A DNA stretch of 64,000 nt. Source: Actinomycetes bacterium. Its GTDB lineage: Bacteria > Actinomycetota > Actinomycetes > Propionibacteriales > Propionibacteriaceae. Under the pieces are notes generated by a model. That model did no database searches. It was given only the letters and a program-made list of their open reading frames with translations, and was not told the DNA's origin. Location of the stretch: assembly GCA_023460935.1 (NCBI GenBank), contig JAEWOI010000026.1:143430-207429 (forward strand), written 5' to 3'. This document shows positions 21,291 to 30,173 of the stretch, in pieces. Every line of letters begins with the position of its first letter. Position 1 is the first letter of the stretch. A program made the translations under genes and the position numbers.

Positions 21291-23198
21291 ATGATCACCC
21301 TGGAAACCCTCGCGCCGGTGGCTGCGACCGGCCTGTTCAGCCTGGCGTGGCTGATGATCGCCGTGCCGGCGGCAGTGGCGGCCCTGCTGCTGCTCGGCGG
21401 CCGACTGTTCGACCGGGTCGGCCACTGGCTGGCCGTGGCGGCAGTGGTGGCGTCGTTCGGCATCGCCGCAGCCCTGTTCGTCCAGCAGCTGGGGGCTGCG
21501 CCGGAGGCGCGCGCCGTCTCGGTGCCGCTGTACGAGTGGATCACCCTTGGCACCTGGCAGGTGTCGGCCGGCCTCCTGGTCGACCAGCTCTCGATACTGT
21601 TCGCGCTGCTGATCACCGGCGTCGGCGCGCTGATCCACGTCTACTCGGTCGGCTACATGGCCCACGACGAGCGGCGGCGGCGCTTCTTCGCCTACCTGAA
21701 CCTGTTCATCGCCGCGATGCTCGTGCTGGTGCTGGCCGATGACTACCTGGTGCTGTTCGTCGGCTGGGAAGGCGTCGGCCTGGCCTCCTACCTGCTGATC
21801 GGCTTCTGGCAGCACAAGCCGTCGGCCGCAGCGGCCGCGAAGAAGGCCTTCGTGATGAACCGGGTCGGCGACCTCGGCATGACCACGGCCGTGATGAGCA
21901 TGCTGGCGCTGTTCGGCAGCTCGTCCTTCGCCACGGTCAACGCCGGCGCGGGGCAGCTCGACGCCTTCTGGGCCACCACCATCGGACTGCTGCTCCTGCT
22001 GGGCGCCTGCGGCAAGTCCGCCCAGGTGCCGCTGCAGGCCTGGCTCCTGGACGCGATGGAGGGCCCCACGCCGGTCTCGGCTCTGATCCACGCAGCGACG
22101 ATGGTCACCGCCGGCGTCTACCTGGTGGTCCGCAGCCACGCGATCTTCGAGATGTCGGCTGCGGCCAGCACCGCCGTGGTCATCGTCGGCACCGTCACCC
22201 TGCTCGCAGGTGCCTGGATCGGCACGAGCAAGGACGACATCAAGAAGGTGCTCGCCGGCTCGACGATGAGCCAGATCGGCTACATGATGCTCGCAGCCGG
22301 GATCGGCCCGGCCGGCTACGCCTTCGCGATCTTCCACCTCCTCACCCACGGCTTCTTCAAGGCCAACATGTTCCTCGGTGCCGGTTCGGTGATGCACGCC
22401 ATGGACGACGACGTGAACATGCGCCACTACGGTGCGCTCTGGAAGGTGACGCGGGTCACCTTCTGGACCTTCGCGATGGGGTACCTCGCGATCATTGGGT
22501 TCCCCGGGTTCGCCGGCTACTTCTCCAAGGACCACATCATCGAGGCGGCCTTCGAGCACAGCCCGATCGCCGGCACCGCTGCGCTGGTCGGCGCCGGCAT
22601 CACCGCGTTCTACATGACCCGGCTGATGCTGATGACGTTCTTCGGCGAGAAGCGCTGGCGCGCGGGCGTCCACCCGCACGAGTCGCCACGGGTGATGACG
22701 GTGCCACTGATCGTGCTGGCAGTGCTCAGCGTCGTCGCCGGTGCCGTCCTGAACGCCTGGATCCAGGGCTGGCTCGAGCCGGCGACGGGGGCCCACGCCC
22801 ACGAGGTCTCGCTGATCCCCACCGTGGTCGGCTGGGCGACGCTCGCCGTCGTTGCTGCCGGAGTGGCGCTGTCCTGGTTCGTGTTCGGCCGGCGTCCGGT
22901 GCCCGAGGTGGCCCCGGCCAGCGCCAACCCGCTCACGATCGCCGGCCGCAACGACCTGTTCGGCGACGCGGTGAACGACACGCTGGTCGTGCAGCCGACG
23001 ATGCTGCTGGCGCGGGGGGTGGTGGCAGGCGACAGCCGGGTCATCGACACCGGGGCTGACGGCCTCGCGGCGATGTTCTCCGGCCTTTCTGCGCAGGCCC
23101 GCAGGCTGCAGACCGGGCAGGTCCGCAGCTACGCCCTCACCATGACCGCCGGCGCGCTGCTGGTCGGCGCGGTGATGATCCTCAGCCAGCTGGGCTGA
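21291..23198 (+). CDS. nuoL: NADH-quinone oxidoreductase subunit L
   Basis: NuoL is the distal antiporter-like proton pump, with the long lateral helix at its C-terminus. The 635-residue product has about 16 hydrophobic helices. It shows 'LFVGWEGVGLASYLLIGFW' (key Glu), 'GKSAQVPLQAWL' (key Lys) and the strongly conserved 'MEGPTPVSALIHAATMVTAGV'. A second Lys-containing helix lies at 'GTSKDDIKKVLAGSTMSQIGYM'. The ATG at 21291 fits the GAAGG site 8-12 bases upstream. Confidence 0.97.
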   Translation: MITLETLAPVAATGLFSLAWLMIAVPAAVAALLLLGGRLFDRVGHWLAVAAVVASFGIAAALFVQQLGAAPEARAVSVPLYEWITLGTWQVSAGLLVDQLSILFALLITGVGALIHVYSVGYMAHDERRRRFFAYLNLFIAAMLVLVLADDYLVLFVGWEGVGLASYLLIGFWQHKPSAAAAAKKAFVMNRVGDLGMTTAVMSMLALFGSSSFATVNAGAGQLDAFWATTIGLLLLLGACGKSAQVPLQAWLLDAMEGPTPVSALIHAATMVTAGVYLVVRSHAIFEMSAAASTAVVIVGTVTLLAGAWIGTSKDDIKKVLAGSTMSQIGYMMLAAGIGPAGYAFAIFHLLTHGFFKANMFLGAGSVMHAMDDDVNMRHYGALWKVTRVTFWTFAMGYLAIIGFPGFAGYFSKDHIIEAAFEHSPIAGTAALVGAGITAFYMTRLMLMTFFGEKRWRAGVHPHESPRVMTVPLIVLAVLSVVAGAVLNAWIQGWLEPATGAHAHEVSLIPTVVGWATLAVVAAGVALSWFVFGRRPVPEVAPASANPLTIAGRNDLFGDAVNDTLVVQPTMLLARGVVAGDSRVIDTGADGLAAMFSGLSAQARRLQTGQVRSYALTMTAGALLVGAVMILSQLG

Positions 23199-23211
23199 GG
23201 GAGGAGATGAG

Positions 23212-24723
23212 ATGACGATCCCCTGGCTCACCATCCTCGGGCTGGTGCCCCTGCTCGGCGCCGGCGTGCTCTGCCTGCCCGTCAAGCAGATCGCCCGCGG
23301 TGTCGGCATGGTGTTCGCCCTGCTCACCGCAGCGGTGGGCTTCGGCGTCGCCGTGCTCCACCTCGGCGGCGCGCCGCTGGCCGAACGGGCGCCCTGGATC
23401 CCTGCGTTCGGCGCCTGGTGGGCGGTCGGCCTGGACGGCATGGCGCTGGTGATGGTGCTGCTCACCGTCGTACTGGTGCCGTTCGTGCTGCTGGCCGAGT
23501 GGAAGGTGGTCGGTCGCGGGCGCTGGTCTGCGCAGGTCTTCTTCGCGCTCGTGCTGGCGCTGGAGAGCCTGTCGCTGTTCGTCTTCATGGCCGAGGACGT
23601 GCTGCTGTTCTACCTGTTCTTCGAGGCCACGCTGATCCCGATGTACTTCCTGATCGGCGGGTACGGCGGGCCCAGGCGGGCCTACGCAGCGGTCAAGTTC
23701 CTGCTGTTCAGCCTCGGCGGCGGCCTGGTCATGCTGGCCAGCGTGCTCGGCCTGTACGTGTGGTCGGTGCGCCTCACCGGTGCGCCCAGCTACCTGCTGG
23801 AGGACCTCACCCGGCTCGACCTCGGCACCAACATCGGCCGCTGGCTGATGCTGGGCTTCCTGATCGCGTTCATCGTGAAGGCGCCCATGGTGCCGGTTCA
23901 CACCTGGCTGCCGACGGCCGCGGAGGAGTCCACCCCGGGCAGTTCGGTGCTGCTGGTCGGCATCCTCGACAAGATCGGCACCTTCGGGATGATCCGGTTC
24001 TGCCTCGGCCTGTTCCCGGAGGCCAGCCAGTGGGTGGCCCCGGTGATGGTGGTCCTCGCGCTGGTGAGCATCCTCTACGGGGCGATCGCGGCGATCGGCA
24101 GCGGCAACCTGTTGCGGCTGGTGGCCTACACCTCGATCAGCCACTTCGGGTTCATGGTGCTGGGCATCTACACCTTCACCAGCGCCGGCATCTCCGGCTC
24201 GATCTTCTACATGGTGAACCACGGGTTCTCCACCGCAGCGCTGTTCCTGGTGATCGGCTTCCTGATCTCGCGCCGGGGCTCGGCGCTGGTCGCCGACTTC
24301 GGCGGCGTGCAGAAGGTTGCGCCGGTGCTCGCCGGCACGTTCCTGGTGGCCGGCCTCTCCGGGCTGGCCCTGCCCGGCATGTCCAGCTTCGTCTCCGAGT
24401 TCATGGTGCTGGCCGGCACCTGGTCGCAGCAGCCTGCCGTTGCGGCGGTCGCGGTGCTCGGCACTGTGCTGGCCGCGGTCTACATCCTGCTGATGTACCA
24501 GCGCACGATGACCGGGCCGGTGGGCGAGGGGGTGGCGCGCAGCTTCACCGTCGACGCCACGGCGCGGGAGAAGTGGGTGGCGGGGCCGCTGCTGGCCGTG
24601 ATCCTGTTGCTGGGCTTCCTGCCCAACCTCGCGCTCGGGGTGATCGAGCCGACCGCGCAGCAAACCATGAGCCGGGTCGGCGTCGCCGACCCAGTGGCTC
24701 CGCTGGGAGAGGAAGCCAAGTGA
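23212..24723 (+). CDS. nuoM: NADH-quinone oxidoreductase subunit M
   Basis: NuoM is the middle antiporter-like proton pump. The 503-residue product has about 14 helices, the key glutamate in 'YLFFEATLIPMYFLIGGYG', and the lysine helix 'IVKAPMVPVHTWLPTAAEES'. A second lysine lies in 'GILDKIGTFGMIRF'. A GAGGGAGGAGATGAG stretch gives the ribosome site for ATG 23212. Its stop overlaps the nuoN GTG start. Confidence 0.97.
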   Translation: MTIPWLTILGLVPLLGAGVLCLPVKQIARGVGMVFALLTAAVGFGVAVLHLGGAPLAERAPWIPAFGAWWAVGLDGMALVMVLLTVVLVPFVLLAEWKVVGRGRWSAQVFFALVLALESLSLFVFMAEDVLLFYLFFEATLIPMYFLIGGYGGPRRAYAAVKFLLFSLGGGLVMLASVLGLYVWSVRLTGAPSYLLEDLTRLDLGTNIGRWLMLGFLIAFIVKAPMVPVHTWLPTAAEESTPGSSVLLVGILDKIGTFGMIRFCLGLFPEASQWVAPVMVVLALVSILYGAIAAIGSGNLLRLVAYTSISHFGFMVLGIYTFTSAGISGSIFYMVNHGFSTAALFLVIGFLISRRGSALVADFGGVQKVAPVLAGTFLVAGLSGLALPGMSSFVSEFMVLAGTWSQQPAVAAVAVLGTVLAAVYILLMYQRTMTGPVGEGVARSFTVDATAREKWVAGPLLAVILLLGFLPNLALGVIEPTAQQTMSRVGVADPVAPLGEEAK

Positions 24724-26279
24724 ACATCACGCCGCCCACGTTCGAGTGGCTGCAGCTGGCCCCCGTCCTCGCGGTGCTGGCGGCCGCGTGCCTCGGCATC
24801 GTCGTCGAGGCGCTGGTGCCGCGCCCCTACCGGTTCCTCACCCAGATCGCCGTGTTCGAGCTGGCGCTGCTGGTCGCGTTCGCCACGCTGGTGGTCAGCT
24901 GGCGCCTGCCCGAGGGCAGCAAGGGCCTGCTGGCGATGGGCTCGATCAGCCTCGACGGGCCCACCTACCTGATGTGGGGCGCGCTGCTGGTCTTCGGCCT
25001 GCTGTCGCTGCTGGTGTTCTCCGAGCGTGACCTGAACAACGGCGCGTCGGCCTTCGCTGCGTCCGCCGCCTCCGTGCCGGGCAGCCCGTCCGAGGCCGAG
25101 GCGAACGCTGCCCGGCACGAGCACACCGAGGTCTTCCCGCTCGCGATGTTCGCGCTGGCCGGCATGATGGTGTTCGTCGCAGCCAACGACCTGATCACGG
25201 CCTTCGTCGCGCTGGAGGTCATGTCCCTGCCGCTGTACCTGCTCAGCGGCATGGCCCGCCGGCGCCGGCTGCTCAGCCAGGAGGCAGCGCTGAAGTACTT
25301 CCTGCTGGGCTCGCTGTCCTCTGCGTTCTTCCTGTTCGGCGCAGCCCTCGTCTACGGCTTCTCCGGGTCCTTCCAGCTGAGCGCGATCAGCGAATCGGTA
25401 GCCGACCCGCTGTTCGGCAGGGGACTGCTCTACACCGGCGTCGCCATGCTCGCCATCGGGCTGCTGTTCAAGGTGGGCGCCGTGCCGTTCCACAACTGGG
25501 TGCCGGACGTCTATGTCGGTGCGCCCACCCCGGTGACCGGCTTCATGGCCATCTGCACCAAGCTGGCCGCCATCGGCGCGACCGTCCGGATCCTGTTCGT
25601 CGCGTTCGGTGCCGAGCGCTGGAGCTGGCAGCCGCTGCTCGCGACGGTGGCGGTGATCACCATGGCCCTAGGCGTGGTCGTGGCCCTGAACCAGACCGAC
25701 ATCAAGCGGCTGCTGGCCTACAGCTCGATCTCCCACGCCGGGTTCATCCTGGTGGCGATCGTCGGCGCGACGGTGGGTACCGGCGCGCAGGTGAACAGCT
25801 TCGGCTCGATCGTGTTCTACCTGGTCGCGTACGGCTTCGCCACGATCGCTGCGTTCGCGATCATCACCATGGTGCGCGACCCCGCAGGCGAGGTGCACGC
25901 GATCTCGGGCTGGGCCGGCCTCGGCCGGAAGAACCCGCTGCTCGCGGGCATCTTCGCCGTCCTGATGCTGAGCTTCGCCGGCCTGCCGCTGACCGGCGGC
26001 TTCATCGGCAAGTGGGCGGTCTTCTCCGCTGCTTGGCGCGGCGGCTACTCCTGGCTGGTGCTGGCCGCGGTCGCGCTCAGCCTGGTGGCTGCCTACGTCT
26101 ACCTGAAGGTGATCGTGCTGATGTTCTTCGCAGAGCCGGCACCCGGGGTGGGAGTGGCCAGGGCGAGCGGGATGAGCTGGGTGCCGATCGGGATCGGCGC
26201 GGTCGCGTCGGTGTACCTCGGCCTGTTCCCGGGACCGCTGCTCGACCTGGTGACCTCGGCCAGCACGTTCCTGCGCTGA
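24720..26279 (+). CDS. nuoN: NADH-quinone oxidoreductase subunit N
   Basis: NuoN is the proximal antiporter-like proton pump of complex I. The 519-residue product has about 14 helices, the key Glu in 'LITAFVALEVMSLPLYLLSG', and the lysine motifs 'LLFKVGAVPFHNWVPDVY' and 'NQTDIKRLLAYSSISHAGF'. A hydrophilic loop of about 35 Ala/Ser/Glu-rich residues (about 105-138) is inserted between early helices. The GTG at 24720 overlaps the nuoM stop. It is the last nuo gene, four bases before the ATG of the polyprenyl synthase. Confidence 0.97.
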   Translation: MNITPPTFEWLQLAPVLAVLAAACLGIVVEALVPRPYRFLTQIAVFELALLVAFATLVVSWRLPEGSKGLLAMGSISLDGPTYLMWGALLVFGLLSLLVFSERDLNNGASAFAASAASVPGSPSEAEANAARHEHTEVFPLAMFALAGMMVFVAANDLITAFVALEVMSLPLYLLSGMARRRRLLSQEAALKYFLLGSLSSAFFLFGAALVYGFSGSFQLSAISESVADPLFGRGLLYTGVAMLAIGLLFKVGAVPFHNWVPDVYVGAPTPVTGFMAICTKLAAIGATVRILFVAFGAERWSWQPLLATVAVITMALGVVVALNQTDIKRLLAYSSISHAGFILVAIVGATVGTGAQVNSFGSIVFYLVAYGFATIAAFAIITMVRDPAGEVHAISGWAGLGRKNPLLAGIFAVLMLSFAGLPLTGGFIGKWAVFSAAWRGGYSWLVLAAVALSLVAAYVYLKVIVLMFFAEPAPGVGVARASGMSWVPIGIGAVASVYLGLFPGPLLDLVTSASTFLR

Positions 26280-26282
26280 GGC

Positions 26283-26288
26283 TATGCT
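26283..26288 (+). promoter_or_regulatory. -10 box TATGCT just after nuoN
   Basis: TATGCT is followed by seven bases and a GTG codon at 26296, the arrangement of a leaderless promoter. It overlaps the ATG at 26284, which would be the start codon for read-through transcripts from nuoN. The polyprenyl synthase may thus have two transcripts with two starts. Confidence 0.5.
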
Positions 26289-27297
26289 TTCGGGCGTGCC
26301 CGCCGAGACCCAGCCCGCTGACCTGGTGGGTGATCTGGATCCGGAATTCACCGAGCGGGTGAGCGCGCTGCTCGAAGTCGTGGAGCAGCGCCTGGCGGAG
26401 GCGGCGGTTGCCGACTCCGACTTCGTCACCGAGGCAGCGCTGCACACGATCAGCGCCGGCGGCAAGCGGTTCCGTCCGCTGCTGGTGGTGCTGGCGGCAC
26501 TGCTGGCCGGCGAGGCCGACGAGGACGCCATCGTCCGGGCCGCGCTGGTGATGGAACTCACCCACGTCGCCAGCCTCTACCACGACGATGTCATGGACGA
26601 GGCGCAGTTGCGTCGCGGCGCCCCGAGCGCCAACCAGCGCTGGGACAACACCGTCGCGATCCTGGTGGGGGACTACCTGTTCGCCCGCGCCTCCTCGATC
26701 GTCGCCACGCTCGGCACCGAGTACGTGAAGCTGCAGGCGCAGACCTTCGCCCGGCTGGTGCAGGGCCAGATCGCCGAGACGAGGGGTCCGCTGCCCGGTG
26801 AGGACCTGCTCACCCACTACCTCGGCGTGCTCGCGGACAAGACCGGTTCGCTGATCGCGGCGTCCACGATCTTCGGCGGCATGGTCGCCGGGCTCGGCGA
26901 GAACGAGCTGCGGGCGCTGGACGCCTACGGCGAGGAGATCGGGGTGGTGTTCCAGCTCAGCGACGACCTGCTGGACATCGCCAGCGACTCCTCCGGCAAG
27001 ACCCCCGGAACCGACCTGCGGGCCGGCGTGCCCACGCTGCCGACCCTGCTCGCCAGAACCAGCACCGAGCCGTCCGACGCGCGGTTGCTGGCCCTCCTCG
27101 ACGCGGACCTGAGCGCAGACGCGGACCTGGCCGAGGCGCTGGACCTGATGCGTGCCCATCCGGCGATGACCGAGGCCAGGGCCGAGATCACCCGCAGGGC
27201 CGAGATCGCTCGCGCGCACCTCGCCCCGCTGCCGGACGGCCCCGCCAAGCAGGCGCTGTCCGCCCTCTGCGACGGGGTGATCACCCGCTCCTCCTGA
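26284..27297 (+). CDS. Polyprenyl diphosphate synthase (trans, long-chain)
   Basis: This enzyme condenses isopentenyl diphosphate into a long all-trans chain, most likely the menaquinone side chain. The 337-residue protein has the first aspartate-rich motif 'LYHDDVMDEAQLRRG' and the second 'FQLSDDLLDIASDSSGKTPGTDL', with 'GGKRFRPLLVVL' for allylic substrate binding. Small residues before the first motif (VAS) fit a long-chain product, but the chain length cannot be read safely. The start is either ATG 26284 or GTG 26296; the TATGCT box favours GTG for an internal transcript. Its place after nuoN and the MenJ-like gene before nuoA frame complex I with quinone-tail genes. Confidence 0.9.
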   Translation: MLSGVPAETQPADLVGDLDPEFTERVSALLEVVEQRLAEAAVADSDFVTEAALHTISAGGKRFRPLLVVLAALLAGEADEDAIVRAALVMELTHVASLYHDDVMDEAQLRRGAPSANQRWDNTVAILVGDYLFARASSIVATLGTEYVKLQAQTFARLVQGQIAETRGPLPGEDLLTHYLGVLADKTGSLIAASTIFGGMVAGLGENELRALDAYGEEIGVVFQLSDDLLDIASDSSGKTPGTDLRAGVPTLPTLLARTSTEPSDARLLALLDADLSADADLAEALDLMRAHPAMTEARAEITRRAEIARAHLAPLPDGPAKQALSALCDGVITRSS

Positions 27298-27305
27298 GCG
27301 GGGCG

Positions 27306-27334
27306 TTCCGGTAACTTCGGGAGCCGAATAGGGT
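27306..27334 (+). promoter_or_regulatory. Promoter of the NDH-2 gene: TTCCGG-17-TAGGGT
   Basis: TTCCGG at 27306-27311 and TAGGGT at 27329-27334 are 17 bp apart. The leader to ATG 27370 is about 29 nt and includes the strong ribosome site CAGGAGGTC. This would let the NDH-2 gene be expressed separately from the nuo operon. Confidence 0.5.
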
Positions 27335-27369
27335 GGAGGGCCCAGCGCCATCCACCCCAGGAGGTCAGC

Positions 27370-28725
27370 ATGGCCCGCCCGCAGGTCGTCATCATCGGCT
27401 CCGGCTTCGGTGGCCTGTTCGCAGCGAAGGCGCTGGCCAGGGCGGAGGTGGACGTCACGCTCATCTCCAGGACCGTGGCCCACCTCTTCCAGCCGCTGCT
27501 CTACCAGGTGGCCACCGGCATCCTCTCGACCGGCGAGATCGCGCCGGCGACGCGCGACATCCTGAAGAACCAGCGCAACGCCACCGTGCTGCTCGCTGAG
27601 GTGACCCGGATCAACCTGCGGAGCAGGGTGGTGGTGGCGGAGAAGCTCGCCAAGACGGTCGCTGTGAAGTACGACCACCTGATCGTGGCCGCCGGCGCCG
27701 GCCAGTCGTACTTCGGCAACGACCAGTTCGCCACCTTCGCGCCCGGGATGAAGTCCATCGACGACGCCCTCGAGTTGCGCGCGCGGATCTTCGGCTCGCT
27801 GGAGATGGCTGAGCTCACCGAGAGCGAGGCCGAACGGCGCGCACTGATGACCTACGTCGTGGTGGGCGCCGGCCCCACCGGGGTGGAGATGGCCGGCCAG
27901 ATCGCCGAACTGACCCGGCACACGCTGCGCAAGAGCTTCCGGCGGATCGACACCACCCGGTCGCGAGTGCTGCTGCTGGACGGCGCGGACGCCGTGCTGC
28001 CGCCCTTCGGCCCGAAGCTCTCAGCGGCCGCCCGCGCCGAGCTCGAACGCTGCGGGGTCGAGGTGCTGCTCGGTGCCCTGGTGACGAACGTCGACGCCAC
28101 TGGCCTGGACGTCAAGTACACCGACGGCCGCACCGAGCGGATCCAGGCGGCCTGCAAGGTGTGGGCTGCCGGCGTGCAGGCCAGCCGGCTGGGCCGGACG
28201 CTCGCCGAGCAGTGCGGGGCGGGTGTGGACCGTGCCGGGCGGATCGAGGTGAACCGCGACCTCACCCTGCCGGGCCACCCGGAGGTGTTCGTCGTCGGTG
28301 ACATGATCAGCCTCGACAACCTGCCGGGCGTGGCGCAGGTGGCGATCCAGGGCGGACGCTACGCAGCAGCGAAGATCATCGGCGAGGTGACCGGGCAACC
28401 CGTGACGGCTGAGTTCAAGTACCACGACAAGGGCTCGATGGCCGTGATCAGCCGCTTCGGGGCAGTTGCCCGGATGGGCAGGCTGCAGTTGAGCGGCTTC
28501 CCGGCCTGGTTCGCGTGGCTGTTCGTCCACCTGATCTACGTTGTGGGCTTCAAGAACCGCATCACCACCCTGCTGCACTGGGCGATCACGTTCATCGGCC
28601 GGGCCAGGTCGGAGCGGGTCACCACGGAGCAGCAACTCGTCGGCCGCCTCGCCGTCCGGCAACTCGGCGAGGACTTCCAGCCGACGATCACCGGCACCCT
28701 CGAACCGGGGAAGATCAAGCATTGA
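27370..28725 (+). CDS. ndh: Type II NADH:quinone oxidoreductase (NDH-2)
   Basis: NDH-2 oxidises NADH and reduces menaquinone without pumping protons. The 451-residue protein has an FAD motif 'VVIIGSGFGGLFAAKAL' at the start, a second nucleotide motif 'YVVVGAGPTGVEMAGQIAEL' near residue 160, and the late FAD motif 'EVFVVGDMISLDNLPGVAQ'. The C-terminal amphipathic region 'WLFVHLIYVVGFKNRITTLL' fits membrane attachment and is typical of mycobacterial Ndh. It has its own promoter and a strong ribosome site. Having it right after the nuo block lets the cell choose between two NADH dehydrogenases from neighbouring genes. Confidence 0.92.
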   Translation: MARPQVVIIGSGFGGLFAAKALARAEVDVTLISRTVAHLFQPLLYQVATGILSTGEIAPATRDILKNQRNATVLLAEVTRINLRSRVVVAEKLAKTVAVKYDHLIVAAGAGQSYFGNDQFATFAPGMKSIDDALELRARIFGSLEMAELTESEAERRALMTYVVVGAGPTGVEMAGQIAELTRHTLRKSFRRIDTTRSRVLLLDGADAVLPPFGPKLSAAARAELERCGVEVLLGALVTNVDATGLDVKYTDGRTERIQAACKVWAAGVQASRLGRTLAEQCGAGVDRAGRIEVNRDLTLPGHPEVFVVGDMISLDNLPGVAQVAIQGGRYAAAKIIGEVTGQPVTAEFKYHDKGSMAVISRFGAVARMGRLQLSGFPAWFAWLFVHLIYVVGFKNRITTLLHWAITFIGRARSERVTTEQQLVGRLAVRQLGEDFQPTITGTLEPGKIKH

Positions 28726-30173
28726 TCGAGCCGACCTCCCTAGATGCGCTCGCCACGGCAGCCGCGGTCCGTTCCGGGTCGCTGACCGCGGTCGCGGTGG
28801 CCACCGCCCACCTGGACCGGGCCGCCCGGCTCAACGGGGTCGTCGGAGCGTTCGCCCGGCTGGCACCGGAGTACGCCCTTCGGGAGGCCGCCGCCGTCGA
28901 CGCAGCGGTCGCCAGGGGTGAGGTAGCCGCACCCCTGCTCGGCGTGCCGTGCCCGATCAAGGATCTGCACCCTGTCGCCGGGGTGGGGCACGAGGCGGGC
29001 AGCGCGGCCCTGGTCGGGAACGTTGCGAACACCGACGACGACATCGTCGGCTGGCTGCGCGCGGCCGGCACGGTGATGCTCGGCAAGACCGCCACCCCGG
29101 AGTTCGGCTTCCCCTGCTACACCGAGCCCGAGGGTGCGCCCCCGGCCCGTACGCCCTGGGACCTGGCCCGGTCCGCCGGCGGCTCGAGCGGTGGTGCCGC
29201 AGCCGCTGTGGCCACCGGGCTCGCGCCGATCGCACACGCCTCCGACGCCGGCGGGTCGATCCGCATCCCGGCTTCGGCGTGCGGACTGGTCGGACTGAAA
29301 GCGAGCCGCGGACGGGTGAGCTCCGGGCGACTGCGGGAGCCCGGCACCGGCCTGCCGACGGACGGGGTGCTGACCCGGACGGTGGCCGACACGGCTGTGG
29401 CGCTGGACGTGCTGGCCGGTCGGGGGGTGGGCGAGACCTACCAGGTCCCGCCGCCACGGGACAGCTTCGCCCAGGCGGCCGGGCGTGACCCCGGCCGCCT
29501 CCGGATCGGGGTGCTGACCACCCCGGTCATCGCCGAGGCCGACGTGCACCCGGCGTGCCTGGCCGCGGTCGCAGCCACAGCAGAAACCCTGGCCGGCCTC
29601 GGCCACGAGGTGGGCCCGGCCCCGGTACCTTTCGGCCCGGAGCGTTGGGAGGCGTTCTTCGCGATCTGGGCCGTGGCAGCTGCCGCCATCCCGCTACCGC
29701 CGGAAGCGGAGCCGCAGCTGCGTGCCCTGACCAGGTGGCTGCGCGACCACGGCCGCCGGACCAGCGGCGTGCAGTTCGCCACCGCTGTCGCAGCGGTGCA
29801 GCGCCTGACCGTGGACGTCGCCCTGGCCTGGGACGGCTTCGACGTGGTGCTCACCCCGACGCTGGCCCAGCCACCAGCCCGGATCGGTGAACTGCGCGAC
29901 GACGACGACCCTGCCGCGGACTTCGCCGCCCAGACGCGGTTCACCCCGTGGACCAGCGTCTACAACCTGTCCGGACGGCCGGCCATCTCGCTGCCGCTGC
30001 ACACCGCGGAGGTGGGCGGACGGCTCCTGCCGATCGGCGTGATGCTGGGCGCTCGCCTGGGTGCTGAGGAGACCCTGCTCGCGCTGGCGGGGCAGCTGGA
30101 GGCGGCGGTGGGCTGGACCCACCCCTACCTGACCCGCGAGCCCGGCGCCGAACCGGGGCTCACCAGATCTTGA
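28722..30173 (+). CDS. Amidase signature family hydrolase
   Basis: The 483-residue protein belongs to the amidase signature family, which hydrolyses amide bonds with a Ser-cisSer-Lys triad. The lysine is in 'GVPCPIKDL' (about residue 83), the cis-serine in 'SAGGSSGGAAAAVATG', and the nucleophile in 'DAGGSIRIPASACGLVGLK'. The substrate cannot be inferred; GatA of the tRNA amidotransferase has the same fold, but no gatB or gatC is adjacent. The TTG start overlaps the ndh stop (TTGA), so it is probably cotranscribed with ndh. Its 3' end overlaps the convergent M13 peptidase gene by 14 bp. Confidence 0.88.
   Translation: MIEPTSLDALATAAAVRSGSLTAVAVATAHLDRAARLNGVVGAFARLAPEYALREAAAVDAAVARGEVAAPLLGVPCPIKDLHPVAGVGHEAGSAALVGNVANTDDDIVGWLRAAGTVMLGKTATPEFGFPCYTEPEGAPPARTPWDLARSAGGSSGGAAAAVATGLAPIAHASDAGGSIRIPASACGLVGLKASRGRVSSGRLREPGTGLPTDGVLTRTVADTAVALDVLAGRGVGETYQVPPPRDSFAQAAGRDPGRLRIGVLTTPVIAEADVHPACLAAVAATAETLAGLGHEVGPAPVPFGPERWEAFFAIWAVAAAAIPLPPEAEPQLRALTRWLRDHGRRTSGVQFATAVAAVQRLTVDVALAWDGFDVVLTPTLAQPPARIGELRDDDDPAADFAAQTRFTPWTSVYNLSGRPAISLPLHTAEVGGRLLPIGVMLGARLGAEETLLALAGQLEAAVGWTHPYLTREPGAEPGLTRS

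Noticed and set aside
28722..30173. GatA subunit of the Asp/Glu-tRNA amidotransferase
   Set aside because: The amidase signature is shared, but no gatB or gatC is adjacent and the gene is coupled to ndh, so a generic amidase call is safer.
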